Origin: Frondihabitans sp.
GTDB taxonomy: Bacteria > Actinomycetota > Actinomycetes > Actinomycetales > Microbacteriaceae
Direction of reading: 5' to 3'
DNA: 15,044 bases
Assembly (NCBI GenBank): GCA_025464735.1
Contig: JAODMX010000300.1
Coordinates: forward strand, 1-15,044
Shown here: one piece after another, positions 1-6,683 of the stretch
Layout: each line of letters begins with the position of its first letter
Position numbering within the stretch: position 1 is the stretch's first letter
Notes under the pieces: generated by a model
What the model was told of the DNA's origin: nothing
Databases searched by the model: none
Seen by the model: the letters and a program-made list of their open reading frames with translations, nothing else
Program-made: the position numbers and the translations under genes

Positions 1-2
1 GG

Positions 3-890
3 TACATCGAGCGAGCCGACGGGACGGCCCGGATCCTGGACGTCCACCTGCAGCTGCTCCTCGAGGACCCGTGGATCGAAGAGGATGCCGCGTGCCGGAG
101 CCTCCTCAGCGTGATGGGGTCGGAAGCGCCGGAGGGGGTCGAGATCACCCGCGCCGACGTTCTGTCGATGCTGGCGGTCGATCGCCACAACACCGCCTCG
201 ATCGCCTTCTCGCTCGGAGCGGCCAGGGAGAATGCCCGGCGCGCTCGCGAGATCGTCTCGACGGAGCTCTGGGAGTGCCTCAACACCACCAGAGCACGGA
301 TGCCGCGCAAGGTGTCGGGCGACAAGGTGCACGAGTTCTTCGCCTGGGTGCGAGAGCGGAGCGCCCTGGCAGTCGGCATCATCGAGTCGGCGACCAGCCG
401 CGACGAGGTCTGGCAGTTCTTCACCCTGGGCCGCAGCATCGAACGGGCCGACATGACCGCGCGGCTCTTGGCGACCAGGACGCTGACGGAGGCGTCCGGA
501 CCGTCGTGGACCACGATCCTGCGGTCCGTCGGAGCGTACGAGGCTTACCTCCGCACCTATCGAGGAGTGCCCAGCGCGCGCAACGCGGCCGAGTTCCTTC
601 TGCTCGATCGGCTCTTCCCGCGGTCGGTGCTGTTCGCCATCTCGCGCGCCGAGGCGTGCCTGCGCGAGGTCGAGCCGAACACGGCCCGGACGCATTCCTC
701 CGACGCCGGAGTGCGGATCCTCGGCCAGATGCGAAGCGAGCTCGAGTACAAGCCGATTGCCGAGATTCTCGACGACCTGCCCGCGCACATGGACGCGGTC
801 CAGTCCGCAACGTCGGCCGCCTCGGAGGCGATCCGGCAGCGGTACTTCCCCACCTCGGCCGCACCCACCTGGGTGGGTGAGCGCTCGTGA
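3..890 (+). CDS. Alpha-E domain protein (DUF403/PF04168 type), 5' truncated by window edge
   Basis: The open frame runs from the first bases, so the true start lies upstream; about 295 residues are visible, close to the family's usual ~310, so only some 10-20 residues are missing. An ATG at 111 is in frame but would discard the conserved N-terminus. The family is named for a conserved Glu-Arg motif in an all-helical domain. Two copies are visible: YIERADGTARIL at bases 3-38 and SIERADMTARLL at about bases 435-470, suggesting an internal duplication. The catalytic role, if any, is unknown; comparative genomics places the family with circularly permuted ATP-grasp proteins and transglutaminase-like proteins, in proposed peptide-ligation or modification systems. 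The gene overlaps the downstream transglutaminase gene by GTGA (887-890), so the two are almost certainly co-transcribed. Family assignment is strong; the biochemical role is open. Confidence 0.9.
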   Translation, partial: YIERADGTARILDVHLQLLLEDPWIEEDAACRSLLSVMGSEAPEGVEITRADVLSMLAVDRHNTASIAFSLGAARENARRAREIVSTELWECLNTTRARMPRKVSGDKVHEFFAWVRERSALAVGIIESATSRDEVWQFFTLGRSIERADMTARLLATRTLTEASGPSWTTILRSVGAYEAYLRTYRGVPSARNAAEFLLLDRLFPRSVLFAISRAEACLREVEPNTARTHSSDAGVRILGQMRSELEYKPIAEILDDLPAHMDAVQSATSAASEAIRQRYFPTSAAPTWVGERS

Positions 891-1732
891 GCCGACTTCG
901 GATCCGGCACGTGACGGGGTTCGAGTACGAGGGCGAGGCGAAGGCGAGCTACAACGAGGCGCGAATGCTGCCCGCTTCCACCGAGAACCAGTTCGTGCTC
1001 TCGTCAAGCCTTCGGATCGAGCCGAATTCCGGCGCGCACGAGTATCTCGACTACTGGGGTACGCGGGTGTCGTCCTTCGAGGTGCTGCAGCCGCATCGCC
1101 AGCTCTCGCTGACCGCGACGTCCCTGATCGAGGTGCGAACGGTCGCTCATCCGCCGCACGATCTCGGCTGGGACGATCTGGCCGGGGTTGCAAGCGGGCG
1201 GTCGGAGTTCGTCGAGCAGCTCGAGCAGACGCCGCTGACAGCGCCGCCCGCCGAGGTGGTCGCGTTGGCGAGCGAACTCGTCGGCAAGGCCGCGTCGCCC
1301 TGTGCTGCCGCCGTGGCCATCTGCGAGGTGATCGGTGACCAGGTCGAGTACCTCCGCGGCGTCACCAACGTCAAGTCGACGGCGGCCGAGGCCTGGGCGG
1401 CGAAGGCCGGCGTCTGCCAGGACATCGCCCACATCTCGGTCGGGGCACTCCGCGCCGTCGGGATCCCGGCGCGCTACGTCAGCGGGTACCTGCACCCCAA
1501 GCCGAGCGCCGAGCTGCGCGAGACGATCGTCGGCGAGTCTCACGCGTGGGTGGAGTACTACTGCGGCAGTTGGACGGGGTACGACCCCACCAACCTGATC
1601 GAGATCGGCGAGCGGCACGTCGTGGTCGGTCACGGCCGCGACTACAACGACGTCGCGCCACTCCGTGGGGTTTACGGTGGCAGTCGGACTTCGAAGCTCT
1701 TCGTGACCGTGGAGATCACCCGCGAGGCTTAG
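887..1732 (+). CDS. Transglutaminase-like family protein with bacterial transglutaminase N-terminal domain
   Basis: 281 residues with no signal peptide, so probably cytosolic. Residues 1-85 match the beta-rich N-terminal domain of this group (opening SRLRIRHVTGFEYEG). The papain-like catalytic core follows with a complete triad: Cys177 in GVCQDIAHI, His219 in ESHAWVEYY and Asp233 in GYDPTN. Known members are predicted cysteine proteases or amidases/transglutaminases acting on peptide or isopeptide bonds; the substrate here cannot be read from sequence. The GTG start at 887 overlaps the stop of the alpha-E gene, a classic translational coupling, and this pair recurs widely in bacteria. The two proteins therefore probably act together, likely with an ATP-grasp enzyme encoded upstream of the window. 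The gene ends at TAG 1730-1732 before a palindromic convergent intergenic region. Confidence 0.9.
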   Translation: MSRLRIRHVTGFEYEGEAKASYNEARMLPASTENQFVLSSSLRIEPNSGAHEYLDYWGTRVSSFEVLQPHRQLSLTATSLIEVRTVAHPPHDLGWDDLAGVASGRSEFVEQLEQTPLTAPPAEVVALASELVGKAASPCAAAVAICEVIGDQVEYLRGVTNVKSTAAEAWAAKAGVCQDIAHISVGALRAVGIPARYVSGYLHPKPSAELRETIVGESHAWVEYYCGSWTGYDPTNLIEIGERHVVVGHGRDYNDVAPLRGVYGGSRTSKLFVTVEITREA

Positions 1733-1747
1733 TCGTCAGTCCTACCC

Positions 1748-1820
1748 CGCGAAAAGTATGCCCTCGCGCACGAAGTACGAACTAGAAGGTACTTGTCGCA
1801 CGGTCGCGTACTTCTTCGCG
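1748..1820. terminator. Nested inverted repeats between convergent genes, probable bidirectional terminator
   Basis: The 88-bp gap between two convergent stop codons holds an outer repeat, CGCGAAAAGTA (1748-1758) against TACTTCTTCGCG (1809-1820), which pairs with a single bulged base. An inner repeat, AAGTAC (1774-1779) against GTACTT (1789-1794), closes a 9-base loop. The outer right arm abuts the stop codon of the lipoprotein gene. There is no clear T-tract, as is common for actinobacterial terminators. The gene arrangement supports termination from both sides. Confidence 0.55.
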
Positions 1821-2678
1821 CTAGCCGCAGTGCTGGTACGTGTACCGCTTCTGGCCGCGAGCAACGAGGTCGCGGTCGCGCAGGATCGTCATGGGCGGGG
1901 TGCCGCTGCGCGCGCAGACCTGCGCGAAAGTGCCGCGGAGGTCGTCGGTGTATTCGATGTCGATCACGTGCTTGCCGTACACCTTCGTGTAAGCCGAGCA
2001 CTCGGTGTAGCGGTCGCACTCCTCCGAGACGGCGAAGTCGAACCCGACCTCGTCGCGTCCGCGGCTGCCCAGCTCGGTGGTGTTCTTCTGCGCGGCGGCC
2101 AGCCCGTCGTGGTGGGCGCGCGCCGTCAGAAGTGTGGCGAACGCGATCCCGTCGTCGAGCGTGAAGGCCCGCTTCGAACGCGAGTAGGAGTCGAGGTTGT
2201 CGAACTCCACCGCACGGAACCCCTTGGCGCGGCACTCGTCGATCGTCTTGCCCTGGATGGCCGCCGCCCCCGCACGCTTCGCAGCCGTCGACAGGTCGAT
2301 GAGGTGCTCGTCGGGCCAGCCCGGGTCGACGAGCAGCGAGCCGTCCGCCCGATGCACCAGCAGGCCGTCCGGCCAGGTGACGCCGGGCTGCGTCTGGAAC
2401 CCGTTGACGTAGCAGATCGAGTAGAGGTGAGGTGCAGGATCCGACGTGCTGTCCCGTTCCACCACGGTGACGCCGGTGGGCGGCGAGTAGGCGCCCCCGA
2501 GCTGATAGTCGAACTCACCCGTCGTGGGAGGGAGAACGCGCGCCGGATCCGAAGCGCGCGCCGAAACGGTCACGCTCGGGTTCGCGCCGGTGCCGGCTGT
2601 GCATCCCGCGGTCGCTGTCAGCGCGATGACGAGCGCGAGCGCGCTCAGAGAGGTGCGAAGGCCGGCGGGCATGCGCAT
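1821..2678 (-). CDS. GH114-type (endo-alpha-1,4-polygalactosaminidase-like) lipoprotein
   Basis: 285 residues. A lipoprotein signal covers residues 1-26, with a hydrophobic stretch and lipobox TAGC giving lipid-modified Cys26, so the protein is exported and membrane-anchored. The mature part is a TIM-barrel of the GH114/TM1410 group. Diagnostic blocks are FDYQLGG (about 56-62), GFRAVEFDNLDSY (153-165, with the acidic residues of the active-site strand), AAQKN (195-199), FDFAVSEECDRYTEC (213-227) and a final IDIEY. GH114 enzymes cleave alpha-1,4-galactosamine polymers; many bacterial homologues have no tested substrate, so the sugar is unassigned. Start: ATG 2678 is followed two codons later by ATG 2672. 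A TAGGCT -10 box at 2684-2679 sits 6 nt before the second ATG, so the true start may be 2672 on a leaderless transcript. The gene is isolated from the upstream MFS gene by a large inverted repeat. Confidence 0.88.
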   Translation of the reverse strand: MRMPAGLRTSLSALALVIALTATAGCTAGTGANPSVTVSARASDPARVLPPTTGEFDYQLGGAYSPPTGVTVVERDSTSDPAPHLYSICYVNGFQTQPGVTWPDGLLVHRADGSLLVDPGWPDEHLIDLSTAAKRAGAAAIQGKTIDECRAKGFRAVEFDNLDSYSRSKRAFTLDDGIAFATLLTARAHHDGLAAAQKNTTELGSRGRDEVGFDFAVSEECDRYTECSAYTKVYGKHVIDIEYTDDLRGTFAQVCARSGTPPMTILRDRDLVARGQKRYTYQHCG

Positions 2679-2684
2679 AGCCTA
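2679..2684 (-). promoter_or_regulatory. Predicted -10 element of the GH114 lipoprotein gene
   Basis: TAGGCT on the minus strand fits TANNNT and lies 6 nt before ATG 2672 and directly against ATG 2678. No good -35 is visible. The identical hexamer sits 6 nt before the lipoate-ligase start, supporting a leaderless promoter layout. Confidence 0.45.
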
Positions 2685-2685
2685 A

Positions 2686-2756
2686 AGCCCGCGAGTGTCC
2701 ACGGATGGCGCCCTCGGGCAGCGCTAGAACGCCGAGTGTGGACACTCGGGCGGGCT
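2686..2756. terminator. Long inverted repeat between MFS and GH114 genes, probable terminator
   Basis: The left arm AGCCCG+CGAGTGTCCAC (2686-2702) pairs with GTGGACACTCG (2738-2748) and CGGGCT (2751-2756). This gives a 17-bp stem with a 2-base bulge (GG, 2749-2750) and a 35-base loop. The right arm alone contains a second perfect repeat, CGAGTGT-GG-ACACTCG (2733-2748), so two mutually exclusive hairpins are possible. It begins at the MFS stop codon and ends just before the lipoprotein -10, as expected for an MFS terminator. Confidence 0.6.
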
Positions 2757-4095
2757 ACCGCTGCGCCAGCGACTCCTCGGTCGCCAGCTCTGCGGCGGCC
2801 GTCTCGCGCTGCACCTCGATCGACTCCGTCGGGGGCATCCCGTCGCCGTCGTGCCGCACTCGGAAGTGCAGGCCCTCGCCGTGTCGCACCCGCAGATGCT
2901 GACCGCGGATCAACCACGCGAGTGCGACTGCCGCTGCGACGAATCCGGCTGCCGCGCCCACCCCCATCGCCTCGCGTGGGCCGAACGTGGTGGCCACCCA
3001 GCCGACGATCGGGGCACCGATCGGGGTGCCACCGGTGAAGATCGCCATGTAGAGAGCCATGACGCGGCCGCGTACCTCGGGGGCCGCGCTCAGCTGCACG
3101 ATTCCGTTGGCGGTGGTCATCAGGGAGATCGAGGAGAGCCCCACCGCGATGAGCACGGCGGCGAAGGTCCAATAGGTCGGCATGAGGGCGGCGACGGAGA
3201 GGGTGACGCCGAACGAGATCGCGGCGAGGACGAGCACTCGCATCCGTGGCTTCTCGCGTCGTGCCGACAGCAGCGCCCCGGCGAGCGAGCCGACCGCGAC
3301 GGCGCTGGTGAGCAGGCCGAAGCCGCTGGCGCCGACCCCGAACGACTGCGTCGCCATCGTCGACGTGTAGATCGGGAAGTTCATGCCGAACGTGCCGATG
3401 ATGAAGATCATCACGAAGATCACGACCAGGTCGTGGCGCCCCCGCACGTAGCGGAAGCCTTCTTTGATCTGCCCCTTGGCCCTCTTCAGTCGTGGCTTGG
3501 ACTCCAGCAGCCCCACGCGGATGAATTTCAGCGAGGTCAGGACGGCGAGGAACGAGGCCGCGTTGATCAAGAACACGGGGCCGGTCCCGACGGCCGCAAT
3601 GAGTACGCCGGCGACCGCCGGGCCGATCAGGCGCGCACCGTTGAACGACGCCGAGTTGAGGGACACCGCATTGGTGAGCCTCTTGGGCGGCACCAGCTCG
3701 GAGACGAAGCTCTGCCGGATCGGTGCGTCGATCGCCTGGACCATGCCCATGACCAGTGCGAACGCCCAGACCATCCAGAGCTGCACCAGATCGGTGACGA
3801 CGAGCAACCCGAGCAGGAGACCCAACATGCCCATGGACCCTTGGGTCAGCATGAGCATCCGGCGCCGGTCGTAGCGGTCGGCGATCAGACCCGTGATCGG
3901 GATCATCAGGATCGGCGGCAGGAACTGCAGTGCCATTGTCACGCCGAGTGCCGTGGCGTTGTGGTTCGTCAGGTGCGTCAGCACCAGCCAGTCTTGAGCG
4001 GTCGCCTGCATCCAGGTCCCCGTGTTCGACACGAGTGCGCCGCCGAACCACAGCCGGTAGTTGAAGACCTTGAGGCTCGAGAACATCGTGCTCAC
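2755..4095 (-). CDS. MFS transporter, enterobactin-exporter-like (MFS_3) drug/metabolite efflux
   Basis: 446 residues from GTG 4095. The N-terminus SSLKVFNYRLWFGGALVSNTGTW and the loop GLIADRYDRRRML (major facilitator motif A between TM2 and TM3) identify a 12-TM MFS permease of the MFS_3/enterobactin-exporter-like group, an inner-membrane proton-driven exporter. The C-terminal ~45 residues are hydrophilic and cytoplasmic. The frame is open to 4185, but that extension (30 residues, basic, no TM character) would run deep into the MarR gene; GTG 4095 gives a GTGA overlap with the MarR stop (4092-4095) and directly precedes the conserved region. ATG 4086 is a second option. The coupling with the MarR repressor suggests regulated efflux of a toxic compound, with the substrate unknown. 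A strong inverted repeat follows the stop codon. Confidence 0.9.
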   Translation of the reverse strand: MSTMFSSLKVFNYRLWFGGALVSNTGTWMQATAQDWLVLTHLTNHNATALGVTMALQFLPPILMIPITGLIADRYDRRRMLMLTQGSMGMLGLLLGLLVVTDLVQLWMVWAFALVMGMVQAIDAPIRQSFVSELVPPKRLTNAVSLNSASFNGARLIGPAVAGVLIAAVGTGPVFLINAASFLAVLTSLKFIRVGLLESKPRLKRAKGQIKEGFRYVRGRHDLVVIFVMIFIIGTFGMNFPIYTSTMATQSFGVGASGFGLLTSAVAVGSLAGALLSARREKPRMRVLVLAAISFGVTLSVAALMPTYWTFAAVLIAVGLSSISLMTTANGIVQLSAAPEVRGRVMALYMAIFTGGTPIGAPIVGWVATTFGPREAMGVGAAAGFVAAAVALAWLIRGQHLRVRHGEGLHFRVRHDGDGMPPTESIEVQRETAAAELATEESLAQR

Positions 4096-4568
4096 GAACG
4101 AGCCAGCTCTCGCAGGATGCGCGTCGCTTCGGTGAGAGCGCGCCTCTCGTCGACCGTCAGCTTGGCCAGTCGGGGAACGAGCCACTCGTCGCGGCGGCGG
4201 CGGGTCTCGAGCACGAAGGAAGCGCCGGCGGGCGTGGTGCGAAGCACGACCTTCCGCTTGTCGTCGTCGTCGTTGCCGCGCTCGACGAAGCCGAGCTCGA
4301 CGAGGTTGTTGACAGTGCGGTTCATCGAAGGGGGAGTCACCCCCTCGTGTTCACTCAGCGCGCCGATGGTGAGCGGCTCGTTCTGAAGCAGGAAGCCCAG
4401 CGCGGCGAGCTGGGCGTCGCTGATGCCCGTGTCCGCTTTCTGTTGGCGGAGGCGCCGGGAGAGCCGCAGCACGCTCTGGCGGACATCCGTGGCCAGCAGT
4501 GCGTGGGGGACGGTTCGCACGGCCCCGGTGGTCGGGGTCGCCGTGTTGAGAGTGCTCGAGTCTGTCAT
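4092..4568 (-). CDS. MarR family transcriptional regulator
   Basis: 158 residues, normal for the family. The order is a helical dimerisation segment (about 25-45), a winged helix-turn-helix with recognition segment SEHEGVTPPSMNRTVNNL (72-89), the wing with the characteristic acidic/basic DDDDKRKVVLR (100-110), then C-terminal dimer helices. MarR proteins are dimeric repressors released by small phenolic or drug-like ligands. This one is the first gene of a two-gene unit with the MFS exporter, and its stop overlaps the exporter's start by 4 nt, so it very probably represses its own operon. A palindrome overlapping its predicted -10 (4575-4583) is a plausible operator. ATG 4568 has no convincing Shine-Dalgarno; a TAGACT -10 box 8 nt upstream suggests a leaderless mRNA. 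Confidence 0.93.
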   Translation of the reverse strand: MTDSSTLNTATPTTGAVRTVPHALLATDVRQSVLRLSRRLRQQKADTGISDAQLAALGFLLQNEPLTIGALSEHEGVTPPSMNRTVNNLVELGFVERGNDDDDKRKVVLRTTPAGASFVLETRRRRDEWLVPRLAKLTVDERRALTEATRILRELARS

Positions 4569-4574
4569 TGGTGC

Positions 4575-4600
4575 TTAGTCTAACAAATTAGCCTTGCTAA
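4575..4600. promoter_or_regulatory. Candidate MarR operator overlapping the marR-MFS promoter
   Basis: Two palindromes sit just upstream of the MarR start: TTAG-T-CTAA (4575-4583) and TTAGC-CTT-GCTAA (4588-4600). The first contains the likely -10 hexamer TAGACT of the minus strand (4582-4577), so a bound repressor would block the promoter. The AT-rich stretch stands out from its GC-rich surroundings. Binding is inferred from position and symmetry. Confidence 0.55.
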
Positions 4601-4658
4601 ATAAACCCGGGCAGAGGGATCCGGATCCCGAGGTCTCGTGCTCAGGCCGGCAACACGA

Positions 4659-4664
4659 CACAAT
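4659..4664 (+). promoter_or_regulatory. Predicted -10 element of the alpha/beta hydrolase gene
   Basis: CACAAT ends 6 nt before GTG 4671, the spacing expected if transcription starts at the start codon. The first base departs from TANNNT, so support is modest. The divergent marR promoter lies about 75 bp away. Confidence 0.35.
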
Positions 4665-4670
4665 GAGTCC

Positions 4671-5549
4671 GTGCCCACCTTCGAAGCTGCGCGCTCTGAC
4701 CATGAGTTCGTCGACGCCCACGGCGTCACGATCGCCTACTACGTCTGGCGGGCCGCGGAGCCGCGTGCGGTCGTGCAGATCGCCCACGGCGTCGGCGAGT
4801 ATGCGCTCCGCTACGAGGAGCTGGCGCAGAAACTGGCCAGGGCCGGCTACAGCGTCTACGCCGACGACCATCGTGGGCACGGACGGACGGGGATCGGGCA
4901 GTGGGGTGAGGGCAGCGGGAGGCTGGGCCACCTCGGCGAGGGCGGTCTCCGCGCCACGATCGACGCCGTTCGACAGCTGACGGGAATCGCTCGAGACGAG
5001 AACCGCGGGATCCCGCTGATCCTGCTGGGGCACTCGTGGGGATCCCTCATGGCCCAGACGATCCTCAACGGGCACGCCGAGGACTACGACGGCGCCGTGC
5101 TCACCGGAACCGCGTACCGGGTCCCCGGATCCATGAACGGCGGCGATCTCAACAAGCGACACGCCCACCTCGGCACGACCGGTTTCGAATGGCTCAGCCG
5201 TGATCCCGCGGTCGCCGCGGCCATGGCCGTCGACCCGCTCGCGGTTCAGGCGACCGTGCTCAAGCTCTTCGGCCTCCGTGACTCGCTGCGGCTCTTCGGG
5301 CGCCCGGCAAACAAGCTCGGACGCGACCTTCCCGTGCTGATCCAGGTCGGCAGCGACGATCCCCTCGGCGGAACGGTGAGCGCCGAGAAGCTGGCGCACG
5401 CGTACCTCAACCGCAGTCACCTCAGCGACGTGGAGCTCATCGTCTACGAAGGGGCGCGCCACGAGGTCTTCAACGAGACGAACCGCGCCGAGGTGACGCA
5501 GGATCTGATCGACTGGCTCGGCGCCCGCTTCCCGGCCGCAGCCGCCTAA
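4671..5549 (+). CDS. Alpha/beta hydrolase, monoacylglycerol lipase-like (Hydrolase_4)
   Basis: 292 residues from GTG 4671. The fold and family show in the oxyanion-hole strand IAHGVGEYALRY (37-48), DHRGHGRTG (66-74), the nucleophile elbow GHSWGS with Ser122, Asp230 in GSDDPLGG and His264 in ARHEVFNE, a full catalytic triad. HGxGEYxxRY plus DHRGHG is typical of the lysophospholipase/monoacylglycerol lipase branch, which hydrolyses lipid esters; the exact substrate is not readable. There is no signal peptide, so it is cytosolic. A longer form from GTG 4638 adds 11 residues with no homology character and is less likely; a -10-like CACAAT 6 nt before 4671 favours a leaderless start there. The gene is divergent from marR, and its stop codon is part of a 66-bp palindrome. 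Confidence 0.9.
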   Translation: MPTFEAARSDHEFVDAHGVTIAYYVWRAAEPRAVVQIAHGVGEYALRYEELAQKLARAGYSVYADDHRGHGRTGIGQWGEGSGRLGHLGEGGLRATIDAVRQLTGIARDENRGIPLILLGHSWGSLMAQTILNGHAEDYDGAVLTGTAYRVPGSMNGGDLNKRHAHLGTTGFEWLSRDPAVAAAMAVDPLAVQATVLKLFGLRDSLRLFGRPANKLGRDLPVLIQVGSDDPLGGTVSAEKLAHAYLNRSHLSDVELIVYEGARHEVFNETNRAEVTQDLIDWLGARFPAAAA

Positions 5550-5612
5550 ACCCTCGCCGTCGGGCGTGGCGGTGGTCCTAGGACCACCGCGAAAGCCGTC
5601 GCCGAGGGTTTA
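5547..5612. terminator. 66-bp near-perfect palindrome, probable strong terminator
   Basis: The element is symmetric about the centre of CCTAGG (5577-5582): 27 of 33 base pairs match. Perfect blocks are TAAACCCTCG/CGAGGGTTTA at the ends and an 11-bp inner stem (GCGGTGGTCCT). It includes the TAA stop of the hydrolase gene and ends just before the lipoate-ligase -10. Most likely it terminates the hydrolase mRNA; its length and full symmetry are unusual for that job. Confidence 0.55.
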
Positions 5613-5620
5613 GCGGCGGA

Positions 5621-5626
5621 TAGGCT
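5621..5626 (+). promoter_or_regulatory. Predicted -10 element of the lipoate ligase gene
   Basis: TAGGCT fits TANNNT and lies exactly 6 nt before ATG 5633, with no Shine-Dalgarno between. This is consistent with a leaderless transcript starting at the ATG. No clear -35 is seen because that region lies within the palindrome arm. Confidence 0.45.
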
Positions 5627-5632
5627 CGAACC

Positions 5633-6682
5633 ATGCACGGTGAATACAAGGTCCCCGGCGGGAAACTCGTCGTCGTCGACCTCGACACAAGAGACGGCAA
5701 GATCGCGTCGTTCCGGCTGGCCGGCGACTTCTTCCTCGAGCCCGACGACGCCCTCGAGGCAATCGACCACGCGGTCAACGGTCTCGACGCTGCTTCCGAC
5801 GCGGCCACGATCGTCGAGGCCATCAAGAGCGGCCTGCCGGAGGGCACCACGATGCTCGGCGTCAGCGCCGAAGCCATCGCCGTTGCGATCCGCCGTTCGC
5901 TCAGCAGGGCGACCGACTGGCGCGACTACGACTGGGAGATCATCCACGACGCCCCGGTCTCGCCCAACCTCCACCTCGCTCTCGACCAGGTGCTGACCGA
6001 AGAGGTCGGCGCCGGTCGTCGGGGCCCCACTCTCCGCTTCTGGGAGTGGAAAGAACCCGCGGTCGTGATCGGCAGCTTTCAGTCATTGAAGAACGAGGTC
6101 GACCCGGAGAACGCCGCGAAGTACGGCTTCCAGGTCGTTCGCCGGATTTCCGGCGGCGGCGCCATGTTCATGGACGCCGAAGCGGTCGTCACCTACTCGC
6201 TCTACGCTCCGGGCGACCTCGTGCAAGGCATGAGTTTTGCCGACTCGTACGCCTATCTCGACGAGTGGGTCATCGCCGGGTTGAGGTCGATGGGCATCGA
6301 CGCTTTCTACCAGCCGCTCAACGACATCACGAGTGCCAAGGGGAAGATCGGCGGCGCCGCCCAGAAGCGCCTCGGCAACGGTGCGCTCCTCCACCACGCG
6401 ACGATGAGCTACGACATGGATGGCGACAAGATGGTCCAGGTGCTGCGCATCGGCCGCGAAAAGATGAGCGACAAGGGCACCACCAGTGCCGCGAAGCGCG
6501 TCGACCCGCTGCGGAGCCAGACGGGCCTCTCGCGAGCGGAAGTGATCGATCGGCTCAAGCAGACCTTCACCGGCCTCTACGGGGCGACCGTTGGGCAAGT
6601 CACCGACGAGGAGATGGCGACGGCCGAAGAGCTGGTACGCACCAAATTCGCCACCCCGGAGTGGCTTGCCCGAGTGCCGTGA
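5633..6682 (+). CDS. Lipoate-protein ligase A family, with LplA accessory domain at the N-terminus
   Basis: 349 residues. Residues 1-~92 resemble the small lipoate-ligase accessory domain (Lip_prot_lig_C/LplB type): KVPGGKLVVVDLD, then SFRLAGDFFLEPDDALEAI. Residues ~100-349 form the catalytic BPL/LplA domain with RRISGGGAMFMD (170-181), NDITSAKGKIGGAAQ (230-244, Lys238 expected to contact lipoyl-AMP) and a C-terminal helical region. The reaction is ATP-dependent activation of lipoate and transfer to the E2 or H subunits of 2-oxoacid dehydrogenases and the glycine cleavage system, in the cytosol. In E. coli LplA the small domain is C-terminal and in Thermoplasma it is a separate protein, so this order is a domain permutation. 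The gene stands alone, with its own predicted leaderless promoter and a hairpin downstream. Octanoyltransferase activity is an alternative within the fold, but the accessory domain favours ligase. Confidence 0.88.
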   Translation: MHGEYKVPGGKLVVVDLDTRDGKIASFRLAGDFFLEPDDALEAIDHAVNGLDAASDAATIVEAIKSGLPEGTTMLGVSAEAIAVAIRRSLSRATDWRDYDWEIIHDAPVSPNLHLALDQVLTEEVGAGRRGPTLRFWEWKEPAVVIGSFQSLKNEVDPENAAKYGFQVVRRISGGGAMFMDAEAVVTYSLYAPGDLVQGMSFADSYAYLDEWVIAGLRSMGIDAFYQPLNDITSAKGKIGGAAQKRLGNGALLHHATMSYDMDGDKMVQVLRIGREKMSDKGTTSAAKRVDPLRSQTGLSRAEVIDRLKQTFTGLYGATVGQVTDEEMATAEELVRTKFATPEWLARVP

Positions 6683-6683
6683 C

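Noticed and set aside
1758..3038. Long plus-strand open frame (426 codons) opposite the GH114 and MFS genes
   Set aside because: It is antisense to two well-supported genes, its translation is Arg/Ala-rich with no domain character, and such frames are common in high-GC DNA.
4096..4185. N-terminal extension of the MFS transporter upstream of GTG 4095
   Set aside because: The 30 extra residues are basic and unlike a transporter N-terminus; the GTGA overlap with the MarR stop and the family start favour 4095.
2851..4386. Long plus-strand open frame (511 codons) opposite the MFS and MarR genes
   Set aside because: The product is His/Asp/Arg-rich and low in hydrophobic residues, a shadow of the minus-strand coding frames.
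4575..4600. Iron box (DtxR/IdeR site) upstream of marR
   Set aside because: TTAG and GGCTAA halves resemble the IdeR consensus, but the spacing is wrong for the 19-bp palindrome and the neighbouring regulator is MarR.
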